DNA from: CAZGTQ01 sp964528575
Lineage (GTDB): Bacteria > Planctomycetota > UBA1135 > GCA-002686595
Length of the DNA: 27,748 nt
Direction: 5' to 3'
NCBI GenBank assembly: GCA_964528575.1
Contig: CAZGTQ010000035.1
Location: 1-27,748, forward strand
The notes below the pieces were generated by a model, which was not told the origin of the DNA, did not search any database, and saw nothing but the letters and a program-made list of their open reading frames with translations. This document shows positions 8,405-14,278 of this stretch, in pieces; positions within the stretch are counted from its first letter, which is position 1, and each line of letters starts with the position of its first letter. Both the position numbers and the translations under genes were made by a program.

Positions 8405-9552
8405 GCGGCGACCGCATCCTCGTCGTCGACGACGAGCGCGGCATGCTGCGCAGCTTGCAGCGCTTGCTCGAGCCGCACTACGAGGTGCGCACGGTCGACG
8501 CGGCCGCGGCGGCGCCGGACGTCGCGCGCGAGTTCGAGCCCGACCTCGCGATCCTCGACGTGCGCATGCCGGAGATCGACGGCTTCGAGCTGATGGTGCG
8601 GCTGCGCGCGATCCGGCCGGACGTCGACGTGATCTTCATGACGGGGGCGGTGCAGGAGCTCGACGCCGCGCTCATCCGCGCGATCCGCGAGCGCGCGTTC
8701 TACTTCATCCAGAAGCCGTTCGACCGCGAGGTGCTGTTGACGCTCGTCGAGCGTTGTCTCGAGCTGCGCCGGCTGGCGAGCGAGAACCGCACTTACGTCG
8801 CGCGCCTCGAGCGCGAGCTCGCGGACGCCCGCAGCTTCCAGCGCGGCTTGCTCCCGGAGCCGGTCGCGCGCCAGGGGGCGGTCTCGATCGCCGGCAGCTA
8901 CGAGCCGTGCGACGAGCTCGGCGGCGATCTGTACGACTACGTCGACGCCGGCGCGGGCCGCACGGCCGCGCTCGTCGCCGACGTGAGCGGCCACGGCGTC
9001 AACGCGGCGATGCTCACCGCGATCGTGAAGTCGGCGTTCCACGACGCGCACACGGACGAGTACGCGCCGCTCGCCGTCGTGCGCCGCGTCGCGAACGCGC
9101 TGCGCCCGTTCGACGACGACCGATTCGTGACGTTGTTCTGCGCGCGGCTCGACGGTCGTTCGCTCGAGTACGTCAACGCGGGCCACCCGCCGGCCGTGCT
9201 GTTCGGACCGTCGCGCGAGCGCGCGACGCTCGGGCTGACGGGGCCGATGATCTCGCCGGCGTTCCCGGACATCGGCTGGGACGTCGAGCGCGTGGAGCTC
9301 CGCGCCGGCGACCGCTTGCTCGCGTACACCGACGGCATCGTCGAGGCGCGCGGGCCGGAGGGACTGTTCGGGGACGAGCGGCTCTTCGCGCTGCTCGACC
9401 GCCGCGCGGAGTCGGGCACGGAGCTGCTCGCGCGCATCGAGGAGACGGTGCACCGTTTCGCGGCGGGACGTCCGGTCGACGACGACCGGACGCTGCTGGC
9501 GCTCACGATCGAGGGGAGCGGCTCGCGATCTGGTCCAGCTCGCGCAGGATGA
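8401..9552 (+). CDS. Response regulator with SpoIIE/RsbU-type PP2C phosphatase output domain
   Basis: Predicted 383 residues. Receiver domain about 1-125: acidic pair Asp10-Asp11, phosphoacceptor Asp53 in LAILDVRMPEIDGFELM, a Thr in FMTG and the Lys in FIQKPF. A coiled linker (about 128-150) leads to a PP2C-type Ser/Thr phosphatase domain (about 150-380). Its metal-binding Asp motifs are GGDLYDYVD (about 173), ADVSGHG (about 193), TDGIVEARG (about 310) and DDDRTLLAL (about 360). Enzymes of this architecture dephosphorylate anti-sigma factor antagonists in partner-switching systems. No anti-sigma or antagonist gene is in the window, so the target must be elsewhere. The GTG start overlaps the kinase stop, which implies coupled translation. 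Its last 50 bases overlap a possible small gene on the opposite strand. Confidence 0.92.
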   Translation: MSGDRILVVDDERGMLRSLQRLLEPHYEVRTVDAAAAAPDVAREFEPDLAILDVRMPEIDGFELMVRLRAIRPDVDVIFMTGAVQELDAALIRAIRERAFYFIQKPFDREVLLTLVERCLELRRLASENRTYVARLERELADARSFQRGLLPEPVARQGAVSIAGSYEPCDELGGDLYDYVDAGAGRTAALVADVSGHGVNAAMLTAIVKSAFHDAHTDEYAPLAVVRRVANALRPFDDDRFVTLFCARLDGRSLEYVNAGHPPAVLFGPSRERATLGLTGPMISPAFPDIGWDVERVELRAGDRLLAYTDGIVEARGPEGLFGDERLFALLDRRAESGTELLARIEETVHRFAAGRPVDDDRTLLALTIEGSGSRSGPARAG

Positions 9553-9670
9553 ACGCGGCGACCGCCTCCGCCTCGGACGGGAACGCTGGCTGTCGTCGGA
9601 GATTCCCGTCCCAGTAGCCGAGCTCGGCCCGCTCCAGCGTGTACCAGGGCGAGCCGCCCCGCGGGCTCAC
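9503..9670 (-). CDS. Possible small hypothetical protein (55 aa)
   Basis: A short leftward frame starting at GTG 9670, found in the 169-bp gap between the phosphatase and serine hydrolase genes and overlapping the phosphatase 3' end by 50 bp. The peptide has a natural-looking composition, with Trp and Tyr residues (SPWYTLERAELGYWDGN) followed by an amphipathic helix (EAEAVAAFILRELDQIA). Its third codon positions are mostly G or C, as in the real genes. I recognise no family. The same frame stays open further upstream through the serine hydrolase gene, a GC artefact, so the start is uncertain. It could also be the tail of a decayed gene. Confidence 0.35.
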   Translation of the reverse strand: MSPRGGSPWYTLERAELGYWDGNLRRQPAFPSEAEAVAAFILRELDQIASRSPRS

Positions 9671-9721
9671 GCTCGGCGGCGTAGCTGAAACGTCCGGCGC
9701 CGCTTTCCCAAGGCGACCGAC

Positions 9722-10912
9722 ATGGGGCTTGCATGCGTCGCGATCGCCGTCGCCGTGGCGGGGCGGGCGGATGTCGATCCGGCGGCTCTCGAGCGGTTGC
9801 TCGAGCGGGCGCGGGCGAGCGAGTCGGACGCCGTCGTCCTCGTCGTCGACGGCGAGACCGTCGGACACTGGAGGTTCGAGCGGCCCGACGGGCCGATCGA
9901 GGCGATGTCGGTGACGAAGTCGATCGTCGCGCTCGCGTTCGGGCGGCTGCTCGCCGACGGGCGCCTCGCTTCGCTCGACGAGCCGGTCCAGCGCTGGTTT
10001 CCCGAGTGGAAGCAAGGACGCAAGGCAGCGATCACGATCCGCCATCTGCTCGCGCAGCGCTCGGGGCTCCAGGACGTGCCGAACACCGGCGTCGAGATCT
10101 ATCCGGCGCTCGACTTCGTGCAGCTCGCGCTGTGCGCCGAGCTCGTCGAGGAGCCGGGCTCGACGTTCCGCTACAACAACAAGGCGTACAACCTGCTCCC
10201 CGGCGTCGTCGAGCGGATCGCGGGCGTCCCGATCGACGAGCTGCTCGGCGCCGAGGTGTTCGCTCCGCTCGGCATCACGGAGTGGAGCTGGGCGCGCGAC
10301 TCCGCCGGCAATTCGCACGGCATGGCGGGGCTCCAGATCCGGCCGGCGGATCTCGCGAAGCTCGGGCAGCTCATGCTCGATCGCGGCACGTGGAACGGCG
10401 GGCGCATCCTGCCGGAGTCGTTCGTCGACGAGGTGACGCGCGACCACGCGCACCCGGCGACGCCCGAGCGCGCGGGGACGGTGGCCGAGCTGTGGGGTCG
10501 GAGCTACGGCCTCGGCTGGTGGGGGATCGACGTCGAGCACTTCGGCATCACCGAGCGGCTCCTGGCCGACTGGCGGGCGAGCGGCGCGCCGGACGACTTC
10601 CTCGCGAAGATGACGACGCTCGTCGGCGTGCGCGGGCCGGACCTGCCGAGCCGCGCGGCCGTGCTGGCCGGCGGCGAAGAGCGCTGGGCGGCGCTGACCT
10701 GGCAGGCCGATCGTCCCGACTTCGACCTCGTGGAGCGCACGCCGCTCGGCTACGGCGCCGACGGCTACCTCGGACAGCATCTCGTCGTCCTGCCGGAGCA
10801 CCGGCTCGTCGCCGTGCGCATGCGCAGGGCGCCGCGCGAGTTGCCGACCGGGCGCGTGGACGCGATGGCGGACTTCCGGGAGCTCGTCCTCGCGCTCGTC
10901 GGCTGCGGATGA
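9722..10912 (+). CDS. Beta-lactamase-related serine hydrolase (class C/PF00144 type)
   Basis: Predicted 396-residue enzyme of the serine beta-lactamase/DD-peptidase/esterase superfamily. The nucleophile motif SVTK places Ser63 and Lys66 after a short N-terminal region. The second motif is Tyr151-Asn-Asn in FRYNNKAYN. The third, usually K/H-T/S-G, appears as GADG around residue 345. LAQRSGLQD and an LGQLMLDRGTWNG segment are also typical of this family. The first 15 residues are hydrophobic, so a short signal peptide is possible. An AAGG sits 9 bases before the ATG. Natural substrates of such enzymes range from peptidoglycan peptides to esters, and true beta-lactamase activity cannot be claimed. 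Its 3' end forms part of a direct repeat shared with 13308-13403. Confidence 0.88.
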   Translation: MGLACVAIAVAVAGRADVDPAALERLLERARASESDAVVLVVDGETVGHWRFERPDGPIEAMSVTKSIVALAFGRLLADGRLASLDEPVQRWFPEWKQGRKAAITIRHLLAQRSGLQDVPNTGVEIYPALDFVQLALCAELVEEPGSTFRYNNKAYNLLPGVVERIAGVPIDELLGAEVFAPLGITEWSWARDSAGNSHGMAGLQIRPADLAKLGQLMLDRGTWNGGRILPESFVDEVTRDHAHPATPERAGTVAELWGRSYGLGWWGIDVEHFGITERLLADWRASGAPDDFLAKMTTLVGVRGPDLPSRAAVLAGGEERWAALTWQADRPDFDLVERTPLGYGADGYLGQHLVVLPEHRLVAVRMRRAPRELPTGRVDAMADFRELVLALVGCG

Positions 10913-10966
10913 GCGAGCGCGCCCGCGCGGGGCGCCGCTGGCGCTTCGTGTTCGGGACGGAGCGGA
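10871..10966. repeat. Direct repeat, left copy (serine hydrolase end plus antitoxin tail remnant)
   Basis: These 96 bases align without a gap to 13308-13403, with about 15 mismatches by hand count (about 84% identity). The left part is the intact C-terminal coding end of the serine hydrolase; the right part is a decayed antitoxin C-terminus on the minus strand. The two copies flank the aspartyl protease/regulator module in the same orientation. Confidence 0.8.
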
Positions 10967-10970
10967 TTGC
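10926..10970 (-). pseudogene. Remnant of a HigA-type antitoxin C-terminus
   Basis: On the minus strand this stretch reads AIRSVPNTKRQRRPA. The intact antitoxin at 13360-13686 ends EIRFVPNKKRKRRPA, so 11 of 15 residues match. At the position of the intact gene's stop codon there is CGG (Arg, 10925-10923), and no antitoxin body is present upstream on this strand, where the aspartyl protease gene begins after about 30 bp. It is therefore a non-functional fragment left by a rearrangement. The GC-rich short stem GCGCC-GCT-GGCGC (10932-10944) lies inside it. Confidence 0.65.
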
Positions 10971-11000
10971 CCGAGCGTGCGCACGTTGGACCGCGCCGGA

Positions 11001-12518
11001 CTAATCGCGCTCCTCGAGCACGAAACCGAGCCTTCGGTTCGGATAGTCGAACACGAGCAGGAAGGGCCGCAGCAGGTCTCCGCCGATGTTGCCCGCCGTG
11101 TAGTCATCGCCGAAAGCTCCCTTGTCCTCCAGGGCGAAGTGCGCGGGGATCGAGCCGAAGGCGTGGCCGCCGAGGCGGAACGACGCGAGGTGGCCGACGA
11201 GGACGGGGACGGTGCCGCCGACGCCGCCGGAGCTCGCGGGCGTCGTCTCGCGGCCGCGGACGAGGTCGAGCTCCTGCGTCGCCTTCTGGTGCAGCGTCAC
11301 GGTCCCCGTCGCGCCCGTGTCGAGTCTGAAGAGTCCCGTGTGCCCCTCGAACTCGGCGCGCACGCAGGGGGTGCGCTCGTAGAGCACGGCCTCTTCCCAC
11401 GCTCCTGCAGGATCGAGCTCGTAGGCGTCGGGCGCGAACAGGCCGATGTAGTCACCGGCGAGGTCGAGCTCGACGACGCAGCGGCTCAGCAGCTCGTAGC
11501 CGAGGATGCCGGCGACCTCGACGCCGAAGGGGGCTTCGAGGAACTCGAGGTCGAGCCCCATGAACACGGGGTCCTCGACGACGAGCGGCCCGAGCTCGAG
11601 CTTCTCGGCGCGCCAGAAGTGCGACAGCACCGTGCCGCCGACGCCGCGCGCCGGGATCTCCCCGAAGGGCCCTTCCGCGAGCTTGCCCGCGACGTGCGTG
11701 GAGATGCAGTTCGTGCCGGCTCCGGTGTCGAAGATGAACCAGCCGAGCTCCTCGCCGTCGATCGACGGGCGCACGAGCAGATGTCCGGTGCGCACGCGCT
11801 TCACCTCGAGCGTCGCGGGCGCGTCGTCCACGAACCGCGTGTCGCGCGGGCGGTCGAGGCGCGGCGCGAAGTGGTCGTCCGCCACGGTCGCGAGCAGATC
11901 CACGTCGCGCGTGGTCAGACTCTGGACGGTGCCGCTCTGCTCGAGACGGATCTCGGCGGGAAAGCGGAAGCCCTCGTGATCCGTGTAGCCGGTGAAGGTC
12001 CAGGTCGCGCGCTCGCTGCCCTCGCCCCACGAGGCGCGGCGCGGCAACGACGTCTCGGCGTCGAGCTCGACCGTGCCCGAGAGCGGGCCCTCCGTGTGGT
12101 GGAACGTCAGCTCGAGCGCGCCGTCGTGCGCGCTCACCGCATCGAAGACGAGCGTGTCCGCGACCACCCACCGGCCGCTCAGGAACAGCGCGCCGACGTC
12201 GCCGCGCACGCGATCGCCGAGCTCCATCACGCGCGGCGTGCCGCTCCAGTCGACGCTCCACTGCGTCGTGCCGTCGGAGCCCGCCTGCTGCGGCAGCGGA
12301 CCCTCGAAGGTCTGCACCCAGCGGCCGCGCGCGTCGAACAGCTCCGTCTGAAGCGCAGCGGTGCCGAGCAGGCGCGCGTCCCCGCGAACACGGACGGCCG
12401 CCGCACGCTCGACGGCAACCCAGCCGAGCGCCTCGCGCGCGTCCGCGAGCACCTGCGCGACGTCCGATCCCACGGCGAAGAAGGACGCGGCAACGAATCC
12501 ATGCAGCAAGGCGATCAT
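11001..12518 (-). CDS. Exported two-lobed retropepsin-like aspartyl protease
   Basis: Predicted 505 residues. The first 19 or so look like a signal peptide (IALLHGFVAASFFAVG). Residues of about 25-240 form a beta-rich domain of the kind found before bacterial aspartyl proteases (LolA-like, by impression). Then come two retropepsin-type active-site motifs, FIFDTGAGTNCIS with Asp264 and FRLDTGATGTV with Asp400, each followed by hydrophobic-hydrophobic-Gly patterns (AGILGYELL, AGNIGGDLL). Two DTG lobes in one chain can form a complete bilobal active site, as in pepsins. The enzyme should act in the periplasm or outside. The ATG overlaps the stop of the upstream HTH regulator (ATGA, 12515-12518), so the two are co-translated and the regulator probably controls the protease. 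The substrate is unknown. Confidence 0.87.
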   Translation of the reverse strand: MIALLHGFVAASFFAVGSDVAQVLADAREALGWVAVERAAAVRVRGDARLLGTAALQTELFDARGRWVQTFEGPLPQQAGSDGTTQWSVDWSGTPRVMELGDRVRGDVGALFLSGRWVVADTLVFDAVSAHDGALELTFHHTEGPLSGTVELDAETSLPRRASWGEGSERATWTFTGYTDHEGFRFPAEIRLEQSGTVQSLTTRDVDLLATVADDHFAPRLDRPRDTRFVDDAPATLEVKRVRTGHLLVRPSIDGEELGWFIFDTGAGTNCISTHVAGKLAEGPFGEIPARGVGGTVLSHFWRAEKLELGPLVVEDPVFMGLDLEFLEAPFGVEVAGILGYELLSRCVVELDLAGDYIGLFAPDAYELDPAGAWEEAVLYERTPCVRAEFEGHTGLFRLDTGATGTVTLHQKATQELDLVRGRETTPASSGGVGGTVPVLVGHLASFRLGGHAFGSIPAHFALEDKGAFGDDYTAGNIGGDLLRPFLLVFDYPNRRLGFVLEERD

Positions 12519-13141
12519 CGGGATCCCTTTCGAGCCGAGCTCTCGGAGGAAACCCTCGCCCGCTTCGAAGGGGTCAAGGGTGTGAGGACGAACGTGACGG
12601 CGTGCAGGTTGCTCCCGCGGCGCCGCGTGCTCCGGCGCAGGATGTCCGCGATCGCGTCGAGGTGCTCGAGGACGGCCGTCCGCTCTTCGCGGTCGAGCCA
12701 GCCCTTGATGCGCGCGCCCGTCGCGTTGCGGCGCGAGCCGCGCTTGCAGACCGCGATCCCGGAGGCGAGCGCGGCCGCGAAGTCGCGCTCCGCGATGCGC
12801 AGGAACGCGGTGATCAGCTTGAGCAACGTCTTGCGCTCGCGCGGCGTCTGGGGCTCCTTGTCGATCACCATCTGCGACCCCGGGACGTCGAAGAGCGCTT
12901 CCTCGCGCGCGCCCGCGCCCCGCGTGCCGCGCGCCACGACCAGGCCTGCGCGCGTCAGCGCGCGCACGTGGTAGTAGAGCGAGTCGGGCGCGCGTCCGAG
13001 GTCGTCGGCGAGCTCGGCGATCGAGCACGGTCCGAGGGCCGTGAGCGCGTCGACGACCTCCTGGCGCGCGGGCGAGGCGAGGCACTCGATCTGGCGCGTG
13101 TCCTGGATGCGGTAGGTGGCGACGCGGTCCCGGGCAGCCAT
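12515..13141 (-). CDS. Winged-helix transcriptional regulator (ArsR/HTH_20 type)
   Basis: Predicted 208-residue DNA-binding protein. Residues of about 10-75 fit an ArsR-like winged helix: IECLASPARQEVVDALTALG, then IAELADDLGRAPDSLYYHV as helix-turn-helix, then a wing (LTRAGLVVARG). The C-terminal part (about 85-208) is helical and basic and is not a family I can name. No metal-binding Cys/His cluster is obvious, so metal sensing is not supported. The ATG at 13141 is one base from a perfect palindrome (13143-13166) that is probably its own operator. There is no Shine-Dalgarno sequence, since the operator occupies that place, so a leaderless transcript is possible. The aspartyl protease gene follows with an ATGA overlap. 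Confidence 0.82.
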   Translation of the reverse strand: MAARDRVATYRIQDTRQIECLASPARQEVVDALTALGPCSIAELADDLGRAPDSLYYHVRALTRAGLVVARGTRGAGAREEALFDVPGSQMVIDKEPQTPRERKTLLKLITAFLRIAERDFAAALASGIAVCKRGSRRNATGARIKGWLDREERTAVLEHLDAIADILRRSTRRRGSNLHAVTFVLTPLTPSKRARVSSESSARKGSR

Positions 13142-13142
13142 G

Positions 13143-13166
13143 TTGAAAATGATGGTTGTTTTTCAA
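13143..13166. promoter_or_regulatory. Perfect palindromic operator candidate upstream of the HTH regulator
   Basis: TTGAAAA (13143-13149) and TTTTCAA (13160-13166) are perfect inverted arms separated by 10 bases. The 24-bp site is strikingly AT-rich against its surroundings and ends one base before the regulator's start codon. A dimeric winged-helix repressor would suit such a site, and binding here would block transcription or initiation of the regulator/protease operon. Autoregulation is an inference. Confidence 0.68.
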
Positions 13167-13229
13167 TGGAAGTCCAGGCCGGATCGGTACGGGGTGTGTC
13201 AGGCTCAGCGCGCGTCGAGGAATCCAGCG

Positions 13230-13349
13230 TCTCGACGACACGTGGCCGCGATGCTGCGGAGCATCGCGAGGGTCGTCGGCCTCTCCAGCGGCACGACGGG
13301 TCCCGCCGACTTGGAGGACCTCGTCCGCGCGCTCGTCGGCGGCGGATGC
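13230..13349 (+). pseudogene. Remnant of a serine hydrolase C-terminus
   Basis: In the frame of 13305-13349 the sequence reads ADLEDLVRALVGGGC, against ADFRELVLALVGCG-stop in the intact serine hydrolase (9 of 14 residues match). The intact stop codon TGA (10910-10912) is TGC here. Weaker similarity reaches back to about 13230 (RHVAAMLRSIAR against RLVAVRMRRAPR) with small gaps. Nothing of the catalytic part remains. The fragment sits in the gap between the regulator operator and the antitoxin gene and points at the antitoxin's 3' end, the same gene order as at 10871-10970. Confidence 0.55.
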
Positions 13350-13403
13350 GCGAGCGCCCTCAGGCGGGACGCCGCTTGCGCTTCTTGTTCGGGACGAAGC
13401 GGA
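13308..13403. repeat. Direct repeat, right copy (serine hydrolase remnant plus intact antitoxin tail)
   Basis: Ungapped match to 10871-10966 (about 84% identical by hand count). Here the antitoxin end (13360-13403) is intact and the serine hydrolase end is the decayed partner, the reverse of the left copy. Recombination between the copies would delete the protease/regulator operon. Confidence 0.8.
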
Positions 13404-13686
13404 TCTCGACGCGGCTGTCGAGCGCCGCGGCGATGCGGATCAGCATCGAGAGCGAGTGGCCTTCGTAGTCCGCGTCCTCGAGTCGGGCGATCACGGGTTG
13501 CTTCGTGCCGACGAGCGCCGCGAGTTGCTTCTGCGTGAGCCCGGCCCGCGTGCGCGCCTCGTAGATGTGGCTCGCGATGCGGAAGTTGACCGTCTCTCGC
13601 TCGATGCCGCGCCGGAGGTCATCGTCGTCCCCGATCATGTGGTCGATGATCTCGAGCGCGTCCTTGGTCTTTCGCTTGGCCATCAT
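13360..13686 (-). CDS. HigA-type antitoxin, XRE-family helix-turn-helix
   Basis: Predicted 108 residues. The C-terminal half is an XRE/Cro helix-turn-helix: EARTRAGLTQKQLAALVG, then TKQPVIARLEDADYEGHSL as recognition region, then LSMLIRIAAALD. It ends in a very basic tail (RFVPNKKRKRRPA). The N-terminal part is helical with an acidic cluster (DDDDLRR) and probably wraps the toxin. The ATG at 13686 is chosen because it overlaps the toxin stop as ATGA (13683-13686); a second Met follows directly. The toxin-first order is the HigBA arrangement. The antitoxin should neutralise the toxin and, with it, repress the shared promoter upstream of 14066. The frame extends upstream through the toxin gene only as a GC artefact. 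Confidence 0.85.
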   Translation of the reverse strand: MMAKRKTKDALEIIDHMIGDDDDLRRGIERETVNFRIASHIYEARTRAGLTQKQLAALVGTKQPVIARLEDADYEGHSLSMLIRIAAALDSRVEIRFVPNKKRKRRPA

Positions 13687-14066
13687 TCCACCGTCCTCTC
13701 GCTCGTGTGGTTCGCGCTGTCCTGCCCGAACGCGCGTTTCCTTCGGAGCGCTCGATCCATGTCGGCCGAGGGGATCCTCGCTTCTTTGGTCAAGGCGTGG
13801 CCGACCACCGCCACGCCTCGACCATGGAAGAAGTAGAGGGTGCGGTAATTCACGCGGCCCCGTCTCGCTCGCAGTTCGTACAGACCATCGCCAAGGAAGC
13901 CGGACTCCGGCCGCCGTAGCTCGTGGCCCTGAAGGGCGAGCCGGCGAAGCAGCGCCACGCACTTCGTGAAGCCGACCCGATCCGTCCTTCGAAGCGCCTC
14001 CGACCAGTCCAGCACCGGGGCGCCGCGGCCCGGCTCCTCGTAGAAGAGCACGGTGATACTAGCCAC
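13683..14066 (-). CDS. HigB/RelE-ParE superfamily toxin (Gp49-like)
   Basis: Predicted 127 residues. The core LRRPESGFLGDGLYELRARRGRVNYRTLYFF and the following VVGHALTKEARIPSADMDRALRR match the phage-derived Gp49-like HigB subfamily of RelE toxins, with conserved Leu-Tyr-Glu-Leu-Arg, Arg-Tyr-Phe strand and Lys/Arg-rich C-terminal helix. Relatives cut mRNA on the ribosome. The start is GTG at 14066, giving the usual N-terminal strand ITVLFYEE; a second GTG six codons later is possible. The antitoxin gene overlaps its stop by ATGA. With the antitoxin it forms a self-contained addiction-type module beside a rearranged region. Confidence 0.83.
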   Translation of the reverse strand: MASITVLFYEEPGRGAPVLDWSEALRRTDRVGFTKCVALLRRLALQGHELRRPESGFLGDGLYELRARRGRVNYRTLYFFHGRGVAVVGHALTKEARIPSADMDRALRRKRAFGQDSANHTSERTVE

Positions 14067-14083
14067 CGCCCCGACCCCGAGAG

Positions 14084-14112
14084 GATATAGCAGGATTGTG
14101 ATATCGTCCAGG
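14084..14112 (-). promoter_or_regulatory. Candidate toxin-antitoxin promoter and operator
   Basis: Reading leftward, an extended -10 of the form TGC-TATATC (about 14093-14085) lies 16 bp after CTGGAC, a weak -35 (14115-14110 region). GATAT (14084-14088) and ATATC (14101-14105) form a small inverted repeat over the same place, as expected where a HigBA complex would repress its own promoter. The spot is AT-rich in an otherwise GC-rich region. The match is by eye. Confidence 0.38.
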
Positions 14113-14278
14113 CCTGTTTCCGGAGAGCTCGCCCACGGTGGGAGGACCGGGCGCGGCCGGCGGGGTTTCCGTTCCTATGAAGCGAATCCGACAGCGCCCT
14201 TTGCGGCGGCCGCGAACGCTGGAGGCTGTGCTTAGGATTGGTGCTCCGCCCGCCGCCAGAAGCCGACCACCCACCGCC

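Noticed and set aside
6718..9552. A single plus frame running across the kinase and the receiver-phosphatase
   Set aside because: Only its last 383 codons are meaningful. Before 8401 it is out of frame with the kinase, so there is no fusion protein.
9722..10912. Calling the serine hydrolase a true AmpC antibiotic resistance enzyme
   Set aside because: The third motif is GADG rather than KTG. The superfamily includes many esterases and peptidases, so only the superfamily is supported.
10932..10944. Short GC stem GCGCC-GCT-GGCGC as a terminator for the serine hydrolase
   Set aside because: Five pairs with a 3-base loop are expected by chance at this GC content, there is no T-tract, and it lies in the antitoxin remnant.
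9503..11107. Long minus-strand frame through the serine hydrolase gene
   Set aside because: Opposite a gene with clear SVTK and YNN motifs. Only its last 55 codons have natural composition and are listed as a tentative small gene.
14233..14238. TAGGAT as a -10 for the first propeller gene
   Set aside because: No -35-like sequence at 15-19 bp and only a partial match; not strong enough to list.
14138..14278. In-frame upstream extension of the first propeller gene (47 codons)
   Set aside because: The extension is Arg/Pro-rich and would bury the signal peptide that begins at 14279.
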